Source of the DNA: Bidens hawaiensis
Lineage: Eukaryota; Streptophyta; Magnoliopsida; Asterales; Asteraceae
Assembly (NCBI GenBank): GCA_021521415.1
Contig: JAIQDT010003022.1
Coordinates: 62,001-126,000 of the forward strand
DNA: 64,000 nucleotides
Direction of reading: 5' to 3'
A model generated the notes under the pieces. That model was not told where the DNA came from and searched no databases. It worked only from the letters and a program-made list of their open reading frames with translations. Position numbers and translations under genes: made by a program. Within the stretch, counting starts at the first letter, position 1. Each line of letters opens with the position of its first letter. Shown piece after piece: positions 9,596-21,190 of the stretch.

Positions 9596-11024
9596 TCTTT
9601 TTCTTTTTTTTTGCCTTGTTGGTTTAGATTTGGATGCCCCCAAGGGTCCTCTCGTTTCTCAGGCTCCTCCTTGTTTGATTTCCCAGGAAGAACATACATT
9701 ATCTTTGAGAGTAGACCGTTTTTTTTGCGTTCGGTTGTTTAGTCCTAGAACTTGTTTTTTCACATCTTCCAGTTCCGCTTCATAGTCTGGTTCTTCGTAT
9801 CGAACAAACGCTGGACTGAAATCGAGCTTCCTACAAAAGGGTTCTATGTCTTTTAATGGGATACAATATTATTAATAGTGTACCAGTTAAGCTTACAAGC
9901 ACACGACAAGCCCGAGGATGTTTGTAAACGGTGGTCGCACGTACCCCTCGTATCTTGCAATGTGTCAAGCAAAGTCAGCTCTTTGTCAAGTTTAGCGATA
10001 GCAAAAAGTGACATTCTATTATGTAGCTTTTCAAACAAAGTCAACTTATGGTACTTCTTGATCCTAACACGGGAGTCTTCAAGGGTCGCACCGATTTCTT
10101 CCATTTGGGAATTCACCTTTTCAAGGGCAAACGCCGCAATAGAGTCTAGCGAATTGTTCAAACCGAAAGGTATCTTTTCAAGTTCGCGTGCTGGCCCTCT
10201 ACTCTGTTTGTTGTATGCTCACCGAAGTTTAGTCGGTCGTCAATCCAACATGACACGAACTTATCTTTGTATGGATCCAACTAGTTGTCGCGAATATAAT
10301 ACCAAGCCTCTACAAACAAATAAAAAAAGAACAATTTAGGCAATGTACAACTAGAATCTAAAATCATGTGTATATACGGGACAAAGACTTACCACGACTG
10401 CCGTGCCCAGCTAACGTTGCTTCCATTTGACCATAGTTGTAGTCGTACACAAATTTTGTTGGCGACTCGTACAGTACTTTCCACCAGTAAGAGAAGGCTT
10501 CAAAGATATACGTCTGAAAAAGACTCTTATGTTTTTTCTTAATGTTCTGTGTGATGTGCCACCTACAAAGACTTGGTCTTTGTCAGTCAGGATCACACGC
10601 GGCTCCCTACAATCGGCGAGCATGTCTTTGAGTCGTTCCAGGGCCCATGTGAAGTTACACTCTTGTTCCCTAAAGATAACCGGGGTGCGCAATACAGAAA
10701 GACTTTGATGTCCACGTCACACCAACAAACTGAACAAATTGCCACTTGTACATGTTGGTGTTGTACGTCGTGTCAATCAACAACAAATCTGGGAACGCAC
10801 GCCACATGGTATGCGACTTCTCATGACAGAAGAAAACATTTTCCGTCCTGTTAGTGGAAGGATTCTCCCATGTGTAAAAGGTAAACCTATGGTTTTGAAG
10901 AAAGTTTTCAAGTACCTACGTTGGGTTTAACAAAAAATTACTAAATATTACAAATATTCTTATTAAATATCAGTATTATAATAAAAATAATATTATAAAT
11001 AATATTCTTATTAAACCTCACAGA

Positions 11025-11057
<33 letters not shown>

Positions 11058-11757
11058 GATAAAACCAAATAATATATATTCAAAATAATATATATATTAA
11101 AAAGAGTTTTACAAAATAATAATATTCTTACAAAAAGTACCTGCATGGGGGTGTCACCAATTTTATCTTGGTCATCAACGAGCTTCACGACGTTGTATAT
11201 GTCCCTAGTAATACATTTGTTACCGGGAAAGCGTTGCTTTATGGCTGCCTTAATTTTAGTAGGCCTCAGACCCTGCCCATGTACCGTCGCAACCATATCA
11301 ATTTCCTCGTCGGTCAGTTTCCTTAGAGCCGGGTGCCCCTCCGCAAACAGAACGGGATTGTGGTCGTGCGTCTCGTTGACAACCTCTAGCTTCCAATAAT
11401 CACCTGCCGCTTTGTACCTCCCGACAAGTTTAAATGGACAACCCCTTTTAATACTCCCGGTATGCCTCACCCTTGCCTTGAGTTTTGGTTCCCCACCTCG
11501 GTTGCATACAAGTTTAACACTTTTGTTCCTTGAACGTTGGACAGAGATAACACAACCATGCTCCTGTACTGTCTTCTTAACCCAATCCACCAACTCATCA
11601 AGAGAATTAAAATACTAATATCAAGCAATGTAAATAAAGTAATATTTAGTAACGTGTTGAAAAGGAATAATAATAAGTTTAAAAAAAACATAGGTCATAC
11701 ATTATCAGTTACATAGGAAAATGTCGTCTCCCGTATGTAACGATCACCACCACCACA

Positions 11758-11788
<31 letters not shown>

Positions 11789-11870
11789 TTGAACCCCGTC
11801 GCAACACGCGGGTCTCCTACTATGTGTATGTATGTGTGTGTGTGTAGGGTTTGGATCAAATACAAATGAA

Positions 11871-11940
11871 ATTAACGTGCTAAACGTGAGATTTAAGAAG
11901 AGTAATTACTTTACTTGATTCTCACGTTTAGCACGTTAAT
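11871..11940. repeat. Perfect 20-bp inverted repeat with 30-bp loop
   Basis: The arm ATTAACGTGCTAAACGTGAG (11871-11890) is exactly inverted at 11921-11940, extending by two more A-T pairs outward. The loop (11891-11920) is AT-rich. It sits upstream of the MULE-OTU gene and beside the CATATA array. It may be a small foldback element or a transposon end. Confidence 0.9.
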
Positions 11941-11963
11941 TTAATTTGTACGTTCATCTTCTC

Positions 11964-12104
<141 letters not shown>

Positions 12105-12124
12105 GTGTCTGAACATATACATAT

Positions 12125-12216
12125 GGTTATATATATATATAACCATCTATTGTGCGGACAGAAATTGATGTATTCAAGTTTCGAATCCGAATCAACGTGA
12201 ATCCAACGATCATTAG
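12125..12216 (-). pseudogene. Distal part of a split copia accessory ORF
   Basis: The minus strand reads [18 protein letters not shown] from the left edge of the LTR element. The frame matches the one that stops at the element's other side (HAPPN at about 14870), so this is the continuation of the ORF remnant at 14866-15700, separated by the element at 12217-14865 and one copy of the ATTAG target duplication. It then runs into an ATATAT-rich stretch. Confidence 0.6.
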
Positions 12217-12570
12217 TGTATGAACCGAGCCCCGGCGCGGAAGCGTGAATAGTCGGTATTAACGGTGGAGCTCAAATCCGGGTTAGGATCGTAACACGTA
12301 TTCACTCTTGAACGATAATAATGGACGGATGTGGAGAGTTCGTTTCGATTAACAATAATCAATAAAGTAGTATGAACAATTGTATGTAATCGAAACACAA
12401 TAGATGGATGTAGTAGTATGATTTCATTAACCGAATGATTGTCATGAAGAACACTCATACATACAAAGGAACGGCCACCCGGGGAGATCTCTTCCCCGGG
12501 GGCAAACTCTCCTAATACAATAATAAATCTCACAATAGACACATGACCTAAACAAATGACCTAAATCATC

Positions 12571-12578
12571 TATTTATA
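12571..12578 (-). promoter_or_regulatory. TATA box in the 3' LTR
   Basis: TATAAATA on the minus strand, about 190 bases into the LTR; the same word is at 14673-14680 in the 5' LTR, which would be the promoter that drives the element. Confidence 0.5.
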
Positions 12579-12763
12579 CTAGTCTTGTGCCTTGGTCTTC
12601 ACTCCACCGCCACTTGGATAAGACCAAAGAATAAAATATAATATAATAATTCACCCGTCAAATGCTTCAATTACTCGTTATAATGTCTTGTTGTCTTTCT
12701 TTAATTTTATTATTATAAACGAGTAACGATTCGATGCGTCGGTCTAAAATATAATACCCAACA

Positions 12764-12775
12764 ATCTCCCCCTTA
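12764..12775 (-). promoter_or_regulatory. Polypurine tract of the copia-type element
   Basis: Minus-strand TAAGGGGGAGAT abuts the LTR start TGTTGGG. This position and composition mark the plus-strand DNA primer of reverse transcription and fix the element's orientation as minus. Confidence 0.8.
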
Positions 12776-13569
12776 GACCGATGCCATCGAATCACTTTCA
12801 CGATCACCTCATAACCCGATGCCTTTCATAGAAATTCTCCCCCTTCCAATAAGCGTCTTCCATTTTTCATTTCAAATCATCTTCTCTTTATCTCTTTCGG
12901 ATATAGTTGTATAGGCATAAGAGAGGATTCAAACTTCAATGATCAACTACGAGTTAATCCTAAACCGCAAAAGGAAATAAACTCAAATTTTTCTTTAAAG
13001 TGAGTCTTTCACTTGATTCGACCAAAATTTGCAATAAAATTCCATGTAAATTTTCTCCCCCAATTTCGTTGCAATGTCATAAACGAATGTGTCTTTAAAT
13101 CAAGTGCGGGTGAACATCTTCAATTCAAACAATCTTGACCATCCCTATCGAGAATTGTTGATAAATATTCAAAATAAACTCATTACAAGATACCTTTTGT
13201 GGTTGAAAGTTGACATTTGACATGGTCAACTCTTGAAATGATCCGGATAAATCAACCATCTTGTTCTTGTAAGCACCTTGTTGAAGTTGTGAATTTTTTG
13301 TGACTTTTGCCCAAATTTTTGCTCAAAAATCTTCAAAAATGACCAAAATACCCCTCGTTGACCCGACACAGTCAACGACTGAATTGACCAGAAAAGTCAC
13401 TTCCAAACGGTCACTCATACTTGGGTAAACAATTTTCATTTAGAACACATTGTCAAAAAGTCAACGGATAAGCGAGTATACATTCATTTCTTCATCTTGG
13501 CCCGTTTGACTTTGAAAGTCAACCTTGCAAATAATCATCCCGTTAATAGCACCTTTGACAACATTAAAT

Positions 13570-14200
13570 CAGCAAATTTCAGTGCATTTTTGGCCCTTTT
13601 CAGCACAAAAACAGCACGTTCAGCTCGTATATCAGCAACAACAGCAATGAATCATCACATTTCAGCAACTAATATGCAATTTCAGTGCGTTTCAGCTCGT
13701 TTAACAGCTGTTCAGCACGTTAAACAGCTCGTTTAAGCACAAATCAGCGCGTTTTCAGCAACGAATCAGCAATATTCAGCACGTTTTGACAGCAAACAGA
13801 AGCAAAAACAGCACGTTTTTGTTCATTTCAGCAATTTTCAGCACTTAAACAGTGCGTTTCAGCATGTTTTTGTTCATTTCAGCACTTAAACAGTGCGTTT
13901 CAGCACGTTTTTGTTCGTTTCAGCACGTAAACAGTGCGTTTCAGCACGTTTCATCAATTCTCAGCACTTAAACAGTGCGTTTCAGCACGTTTTCTTTCGT
14001 TTCAGCAAGTTTCAGCACATTACAGCAACAAAAAGTGTATTTCAGCTCGTTTAAACACGTTTCAGCAATTTTCAGCACTTAAAGAGTGCGTTTCAGCACT
14101 TTTAAGCACTTAAACAGTGCTTTTCAGCACGTTTTGACAGCAGTTCAGCACCAAAATCATTTCATTTCAGCACGTTTATTAATAAGATCAGCAGAAACAG
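13570..14200. repeat. Degenerate minisatellite TTTCAGCACGTTT / AAACAGTGCG
   Basis: Alternating words TTTCAGCACGTTT, CAGCACTTAAACAGTGCG and TTTTTGTTCATTTCAGCA repeat with a loose 25-55 bp period in the 5' (minus orientation) half of the element's interior. The word CAGCAC occurs dozens of times. No coding frame survives through it. Confidence 0.85.
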
Positions 14201-14672
14201 CGGCAAAACTCAGTATAAATCAGCATATCAGCAGCCATAATGACTGAAATGTCGATGCAGCCCATGTTAATTACCATTCTTCCCCTGCACCAGCAACCTT
14301 GTAAATTGTCTGAACCGAGCCCCGGTGCGGAAGCGTGAATAGTAGGTATTAACGGTGGAGCTCAAATCCGGGTTAGGATCGTAACACGTATTCAATCTTG
14401 AACGATAATAATGGACGGATGTGGAGAGTTCGTTTCGATTAACAATAATCAATAAAGTAGGATGAACAATTGTATGTAATCGAAACACAATAGATGGATG
14501 TAGTAGTATGATTTCATTAACTGAATGATTGTCATGAAGAACACTCATACATACATTCATACATACAAAGGAACGGCCACCCGGGGAGATCTCTTCCCCG
14601 GGGGCAAACTCTCCTAATACAATAATAAATCTCACAATACACACATGACCTAAACAAATAACCTAAATCATC

Positions 14673-14680
14673 TATTTATA
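14673..14680 (-). promoter_or_regulatory. TATA box in the 5' LTR
   Basis: TATAAATA on the minus strand, the equivalent of the word at 12571-12578. In this orientation the right-hand LTR is the 5' LTR, so this is the candidate active promoter. Confidence 0.55.
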
Positions 14681-14865
14681 CTAGTCTTGTGCCTTGGTCT
14701 TCACTCCACCGCCACTTGGATAAGACCAAAGAATAAAATATAATATAATAATTCACCCGTCAAATGCTTCAATTACTCGTTATAATGTCTTGTTGTCTTT
14801 CTTTAATTTTAATATTATAAACGAGTAACGATTCGATGCGTCGGTCTAAAATATAATACCCAACA

Positions 14866-15700
14866 ATTAGGTGGAGCATGATAAACTTCACTTGCCAAGT
14901 GCTCGATCAGTCTCATGTACTTTAGCCTTGTCTGTTCCGTCAGACCTTTATACACCTGAATTTTTCTCATTGTATCTTCTTTCATGTGCTCTAGAAGAAT
15001 AATATTTGCACGATTCCCTGTATCTTTGATCAGGTTAGGCTCTAAATGATTAATAAGATTTGGAAAAATCTTGGGTACATCAGGACCTTGTGTGTCTTCG
15101 TGGTGCGATTCTCCTTTAAGTGATAGAATACAATCTCTGAGAAGTTGAATGGTTTGTTGAGCACAAAAGCCACCATTAAAGACTGTAACATAATTCTACA
15201 CTGATCAAAACCATCTCGCCCTCCTCCCAGCAATAAATCAATACATGCAACATGTACTTGTATTGCTTGCATAGGTTTGCCTTGTTGTATTGAGAGGCAT
15301 TGAAGTTCGCATTGTACTTCAGTCTTCTAAACAACCCTTTGATCAGCTCTTTGTCAAATTCGTATTCATAATTATCATTATCACCAAATCCCAACACCTC
15401 TATCAGAAAATACATCGAACCCTTCATCATAGTGAGTATGCACGAATTCATCTATAAGGTTTACATGTGGCGTGTCGCTTCTGGTCCGTTTCTTAACGGT
15501 AATGAGACGCGGGCAAGGGGACCCACATGGCTAACAACGTGGAATATCAAGTCACTAGTGTATTTGTACTTTAAGTACGAGCTGATCAAGTTTAATGACC
15601 AATGTTTGGCAGAATACAGCGGGTTTGCTCTTTTTAGCTTTTTAATATTCACAAATCCACTTAGGAATTGTGAAAACCAAGATGAAAAACATCATAAAGA
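14866..15700 (-). pseudogene. Copia accessory (longin-like family) ORF remnant
   Basis: Minus-strand blocks in shifting frames: 15652-15461 (SLNLISSYLKYKYTSDLIFH), 15451-15176 (FDKELIKGLFRRLKYNANFN), 15272-15042 (LMVAFVLNKPFNFSEIVFYH and VLMYPRFFQILL) and about 15040-14870 (MKEDTMRKIQVYKGLTEQTR). The FNFS-x-IVF and MYPRFxQ blocks correspond to the FNFSKMIFEGM and YPRFLQIIF blocks of the third ORF in copia A and C, so this is a diverged member of the same family. Frame changes at several points make it a pseudogene. It is cut at its C-terminal part by the 12217-14865 element. Confidence 0.6.
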
Positions 15701-17555
15701 CCCATAGTCTTCGGACCTGAGGCATCCAATCAATACAATATTTAAGGTTATAGAACCATACGCCAATGAAGTATAAAACACTAAAACTAAACAGTTTAAG
15801 ATTTATATCACATGCTACTTGGCATACTCTAACGTTAAACCTACCCAAGCATCATATAATAACGTATTCAAATTTAAAATTCATAATATTTATAATAGTC
15901 ATACCAAAAAATGAGGCAAGAGTATAACCCGACCTTTCATTACTTATTTTCCACGTACAAAATGTTTTACCTACTAAAGATTATATCTATTTGTTACCCA
16001 TTTATCTGCCCTTTCATTCCTTTCATTCTTAAGGTTGAGCCTACAGACACATTCCAAGTTATGTGTGTTTTCTTTTATATTATCTCATATTATTAGTAGT
16101 TTAAAAAGCCAGTTTTCAATAATTATCATCATCTTCAATTTTAATGCAAAAACCAAATGTCAAGAGACATTTTTTAAAACCTTTTTTTGTTTATAATTTT
16201 TTAGTTAAATTTAAAAAATGACTCAAATGTCATACTTAAATTTTGCATTGTCCTCAATGCAAGGATAGGACGATTTAAAATAAAAATAAAAAAAAAATAA
16301 GGTCGGACTACAAAAAACTAAAAACCTAAAAGTAAAAACAAAAAATAAAAAGTTAATAAGCTAGATAATGGAAAAGACTTAGCTAGTAATATGCGCGTGA
16401 AACATGCTGCCAAAAGTCTTCTTCCATGAATGCCCTCCAACTCCGAACGTGCTTAGCAAACAGTACCTCCTTCTCTCACACACGAAAGGAAGCGACAAAA
16501 ATTCAACAAACAATATCTAATAATATATCCTATCAAGCTGATAGATATTATGCATTCAAAGTATTTCATCAACCCACAAATATATAAAATAAAACATGAA
16601 TAATTAGAAGCAAATAATAAACATAAAGTATACGACTCAGCTACTACTCCATCCTCACACTTGTTTTTTTCATTAAAGTCTTTCTTGGGGATCGTCTCTT
16701 TCGCTCAGTCAATATTTCTTCAACCCTTGCAAAACTTAAAAACACAAAAACAAAGAAGAACTACAAAAAACTACGTTAATTACTCGATAACTTATACAAA
16801 ACTCTAAAAACATAAAACACGACTCAAAATACAAAACTAAATACAAGAAATGAAACCTGAATGATAACACAAGGAAAAACACAAGAAACATTTAAAAAAA
16901 TATGGGATCTAGGGGTTGACAGTGTCGCATGACCAGGGCTCATTACCCGGCCGCGCTACGCGACATCTTCTGTCTGCCTATAGTTGGCCGTGCTGCGTGG
17001 CTAAGTCCCATAGCCTCATCGCGTGGTGCAACGAGGTGTATATTCGATAAAGTGTTGAGTTTTGGAAGCCTAAATGCCTAAGAACAATTTTTAAAAAGTT
17101 ACAAGCCTTTCTAAACCCATTTCATGTCATTTTCACGTGCAAAACTTACCTGAAATTTCGACTTCCTGTAGATTTCTCTCTCCATGATGGTAATGATTCC
17201 TTGAAATGACTTAATGACACAAAACAAAACTACGCTAAAACTATTGTTAGCGACTCAAAAAAAATAAAAAATAAAAATAAAAATAAATAAAATATACAAA
17301 CTCTACACTTGAGTTTTCACTCAAGAACGCATGCAATGTGAATTACTTGGCTGTCCGAGTGGAGATGCCTCCACCTTGGTGAAACTCCAATGCCCTCAAA
17401 GATACTGAATCACGATCCGACCATTCATCAATCTTGCTTCTCTTTTTTCTAACTCCACGAACCTTCTCAAACTTTCATTTACCATCAACACTTTCTCTAT
17501 CACACTTTACCGTCACTAAAGAACGTGAAACCTCTCTCTCCTAGTCCACACTAAC
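15701..17555. other. AT-rich retroelement-derived DNA without genes
   Basis: No coding signal. 16242-16262 contains TTGCATTGTCCTCAATGCAA, on the minus strand a TTGCATTGAGGACAATGCAA-like interrupted palindrome. Similar 'GAGGACAATG' words are found 3' of pol in plant Tat/Athila elements. 16915-17040 is a GC-rich island (GGCCGCGCTACGCGACATC, GGCCGTGCTGCGTGGC) in otherwise AT-rich DNA, also usual in those elements. I read the region as the 3' part of the Athila/Tat remnant that follows. Confidence 0.4.
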
Positions 17556-18318
17556 TCAGACCGAATGAAAATTATCAAGACGTGGATCCATACCCAAGAT
17601 ATACGATTCTACTGAGTAAACCGGATGACATGGATCAATGAGACCGTCTTGACTGCTCGGATGTCTCATGGATTTAGAAATATAAGTGACACTATCATTG
17701 CCGACTCTAAGAGTGATCTTTCTTCCAAAAAGGTCAATAATTGCCCTGGTAGTACGGAAAAACGACCATCCTAAAATTATAGGAACTCTCTCGTCGGCCT
17801 CCATATCTAAAACAACAAAATATGCGGGAAAAACCAAATTATCGACCTTGATGAACAAGTTCTCCACAACCCCCCTAGGCTACTTAATGGAACGATCGGC
17901 TAAAGGCAACCTCATACGACTAGGAGTGAGCTTTCCTAGGCCAGCTTTTCATATAAAGAATATGGCATGAGGTTTATGCTAGCTCCTAGAGCTGACAATG
18001 CTTGGCACGTCGTGTCCTTTCCCAAAAGGCATGAAATGGTGAAAACGCCTAGATCGGGTAACTTCTCTGATAACTTATTAAGAACTACCGCAGAACACTC
18101 TCCATTGAGTGGAACAATCGAAAGCTCCTCCAACCTATCCTTTCTTTTAAGAAGATCATTTAAAAACATGGCATATTTAGGCATATGTTGGAGGGCTTCA
18201 ATAAACAGGAGATTAATTTTCAACTGGCTGAACATATCCAGAAACTGCACGTACTCCCTCGTGTACTTTTGGTGCTTATGGCAAGTGGTAAACGGGACAT
18301 GAGCATGATCAATAAGCT
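17556..18318 (-). pseudogene. Athila/Tat-type Ty3 gag-protease remnant
   Basis: 18318-17936 encodes the end of gag and the start of protease: CHKHQKYTREYVQFLDMF, LQHMPKYAMFLNDLLKRK, LNGECSAVVLNKL and LGASINLMPYSLYEKL. 17867-17556 continues with VENLFIKVDNLVFPAYFVVL and RVPIILGWSFF...LRVGND, the second half of an aspartic protease of this lineage. A frame change near 17940 and a stop just before GVVENL break it. The active-site motif, normally D-L-G-A-S, reads A-L-G-A-S, so the catalytic Asp is lost. RT, RNase H and integrase should follow to the left but are absent. Confidence 0.75.
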
Positions 18319-19035
18319 GTGATGCGTCACCCCAACCTAAGGCGAAAATGCTGGGGCGTGAGCTGGGTCACAGCTCTCAAGGTACTATCATGCAATAATT
18401 AAAGAAAGATTATATTTTTTATATTTAATTAATTATTCAGAAAAATCAAACAAAAAGTACATAATTCATATAAACAAAATAATAAAAATCTAAATTTAAC
18501 TAAGTCTTGATTTTAGTCTTGATCATATCTCTTCTAACATAAGTAATTCTAAATCTTCACCAAATCCTGAATCAGTTTAAACGATAACATGCATATGCGT
18601 ATAAAATAAAATAGTTTTGGCAAAACAAGGTTGATTGAGTAAAACACCAGTTAATTTGAATACAATATAATATGAAAATAAAAAAATTGTTCCTGTGAGA
18701 TAAACAATTAAGGAAATGAGCAAATAAAGGGTGTAGATATAACCGTTGCCTTGCGAAATAGGCATTGGCTACTACGACGGTCGTATGATCATACTATTAA
18801 TGTGATTATGATGGACCTCTCTGAATGCGGATAATTAAGCAAATAAACATATAGCAAGTTAGGCTTAACTGATAAACACAAAAGGATTAAACTGTTTGCA
18901 AGTGCGAATATTAAATAATAGGTAAATATATTACGATACGCATATGTCCCCAAAACGATTAAAAATAAGTAAAAAGTGGAGTGAATACTGACCTTATAAG
19001 CAAGAGGAAATGAATTCGACAAGGACAGTAATAAA
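18319..19035. other. Unassigned AT-rich DNA, possibly an LTR fragment
   Basis: It starts with TGTGATGCGTCACCCCAACC at about 18318, which would fit an LTR end interrupting the Athila gag, but I found no second copy and no matching end. The rest is AT-rich with no coding or repeat signal. Confidence 0.3.
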
Positions 19036-19599
19036 TGTCACGCTTGTTGAGAATATCAATGGATAAATCCTTTAACGTTGCTAAAATCTTGGTTAATTAG
19101 GCCGATAGTGGACGGCAAAGGGCAGATCAAGAACATTTAAGGCACTAGTCCCAGTAGCCCTAATTTAACGTCGGATTTACTCATAAACGAAGTTCTGCAA
19201 ATCAGAGTTAATTAAAACTTTTGCGGAAACGTTAACTTCAATCATTCGATACAAAACATTCAATCTTTTCTTTAAAACATAACATAAAATTTCATATTTA
19301 AAACATCATTTCTTCCATATTCAGATGCCAGTCGTTCAATCCATGCCATGTGCCATCCTCATACCAACTCATTAAACATATTTACCTGCGTACATACTAA
19401 AATTCAGCTACGCTGAGTGAGTTGTAGTTAATCAGGCAACATACAATACATTCTTATACTTTCACGTATACGTATCCAAAGATACATATTCATACTTAAA
19501 CTGAACTTCATTCCCGACACTTTATAATTATCCGTAAGAGGACCATTACATAATATCTATTACAAGAACAATTACTATTATTCAAAGAAGTAACAACCT

Positions 19600-19815
19600 G
19601 TATCATCCATAAAAGGATCTGTATAAACTATCCATAAAAGTATCCCTAGATATTTTCCATTGAAGGATCCTTAAACGTTACCCAAAGAAGGGACCCTATA
19701 TACTATCCACAAAAGGAGCACTATACTTTATCCATAGAAGGAACTCTATACCTGATCCATAGAAGGAACGATATACATTGTCCATAGAAGGTAATCCATA
19801 GAAGGAACACATAAT
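19600..19815. repeat. LTR-internal repeat of CCATAGAAGGAAC type
   Basis: Six to eight diverged copies of a 28-32 bp unit (TATCCATAAAAGGATC...TATA). The other LTR has the same array at about 24420-24600 with a different copy number. Confidence 0.8.
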
Positions 19816-20424
19816 CAATTATATAATATCTGTATAAGGAACGCTAATAAGGTTCACAGTCCTTATTTACGCTATCACATATCGAGTCTAGGTCCCATAG
19901 TAGTTTAGAGGTACTTGCCATCCTAACTTACTATGCTGGACGTAGATCTCACGTACCATTCATTTACCTACTTACACATACATCACATATACTATATTTA
20001 CATCGTAGCATATGAACACTCTAGGTGTTCTTCACATAATTCATCTAACAACCATACTCCTTGACGATACGTGCAATATCCGAAGATCGTTCACGCACCG
20101 AAAAGCATTCACTCATAACATTCATACTATCACATAATTCATCATAGAATACACTTAACATTTAAGGTAAGTGTATTAACGTTCACATTGAGTATGAACA
20201 CAACCCTGAAAACATAACAAGGAAGTGGGGCTAGAAACTCACTTGGATTCTGTTACGTTCTCCGTTAATTGTTATTCCCCCTCTTTAACTATGCTCAGAA
20301 AACTGTACATTAATTACATGTATCAATACTTGTTCTAATCACATATTTCAGATTTCACCAGAAATGGCTAAGTATGGTCTATTCTAATAGCAATGTATTT
20401 GAATACTTTGTTTTCAAACGATAT

Positions 20425-21190
20425 TAGAATACATTTGTGTTAGCATACATTTGTATTCTAATGGCACGTGATTAGAATACATTTGTATTCTAATGGCATG
20501 TGATTAGAATACATTTGTGTTAGCATTCAACTTGTATTAGAATACCTTTGTATTCGAATGGTATATGATTATAATACATTTGTATTCTAATGATCACATT
20601 GTATTCTAAGAATCACATTGTATTCTAATGATCATACTGTATTCTAATGATCACATTGTATTCAAATGATCATATTGTATTCTAATGATCACATTGTATC
20701 CTATTGCTCACATTGTATTCAAATGATAACATTGTATTCTAATGATCACATTGTATTCTAATAATCACGTTGTATTCTAATGATCATATTGTATTCTAAT
20801 GATCACATTGTATTCTAATGAGTCCATCGTAATTGAATGATTCATTGTAATTGAATGAGTCATTGTAACTTAATGATTCATTGTATTTGAACTAGTATTG
20901 TAATTGAATGAGTCATTGTAATTGAATGATTCATTTTAATTAAATGACTTAGTGTAATCGAATCAAGCATTGTGTGCGAGTTTATCAATGCACGCGATCA
21001 TGGCCATTGTATTTGAGTTTCCATATTGTATTCGAATATACCCCTTGTATGCGAAAAGCCGTATTGTATTCGAATTTCCAATTGTATTCGAAAATCTACT
21101 TTGTATGCGAAATGCCAAATTGTATTCGAATTTAACCTATTTAATCAAATATAAGCATGTATTCGAATCTATGGTTTGTATTCGAATGGG
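20425..21190. repeat. LTR-internal 19-bp satellite ATTGTATTCTAATGATCAC
   Basis: About a dozen tandem 19-bp units at 20590-20822, preceded by AGAATACATTTGTATTCTAA palindromic units and followed by TCATTGTAATTGAATGAG units (16-17 bp) and GTATTCGAAT words. The second LTR carries a shorter version at about 25150-25800. Open frames through it (for example 20970-21194) are by-products of the repeat. Confidence 0.9.

Larger units (their letters stand above)
8652..11830 (-). pseudogene. Mutator-like transposase with OTU cysteine-protease domain (decayed)
   Basis: Five or more exons can be read on the minus strand. The first, ending at 11701 with an acidic Asp run and RETTFSYVTDN, is followed by exon 2 (11614-11141, exactly 158 codons), a FAR1/WRKY-like DNA-binding domain (CNRGGEP, KRGCPFKLVGRY, HDHNPVLF). 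Exon 3 (10915-10393) holds the MULE transposase core: first Asp in LLIDTTYNTN (about 10773), second in ILTDKD (about 10585) and the CRWHI block. Exon 4 (10309 to about 9880) has the catalytic Glu in TNRVEGQHANLK (about 10200) and a Cys/His cluster (CDHRLQTSSGLSCAC). A Ser/Pro repeat region follows, then an OTU domain (9200-8652) with PDGNCGF and DHHWLN. Splice sites keep phase where tested. At least five in-frame stops and three frame changes show that it is dead, yet every catalytic residue I looked for remains. No terminal repeats were identified. Confidence 0.8.
12217..14865 (-). mobile_element. Non-autonomous copia-type LTR retrotransposon with ATTAG target duplication
   Basis: LTRs lie at 12217-12763 (547 bp) and 14307-14865 (559 bp). 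The size difference is one 12-bp CATACATACATT duplication, and I count only about nine further differences, so the insertion is young. In minus orientation each LTR starts TGTTGGGTATT and ends in ACA. Identical ATTAG sequences flank the element (12212-12216, 14866-14870). A purine tract AAGGGGGAGAT directly precedes the 3' LTR, as in copia elements. The 1.54-kb interior encodes nothing and is half filled by a CAGCACGTTT-type minisatellite. No initiator-tRNA primer site is evident. It must depend on proteins of other elements. Confidence 0.9.

Noticed and set aside
20590..20822. Regular 19-bp repeats that could suggest a CRISPR array
   Set aside because: The repeats are contiguous without unique spacers, lie in a plant LTR, and recur in the partner LTR. 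This is a satellite, not CRISPR.
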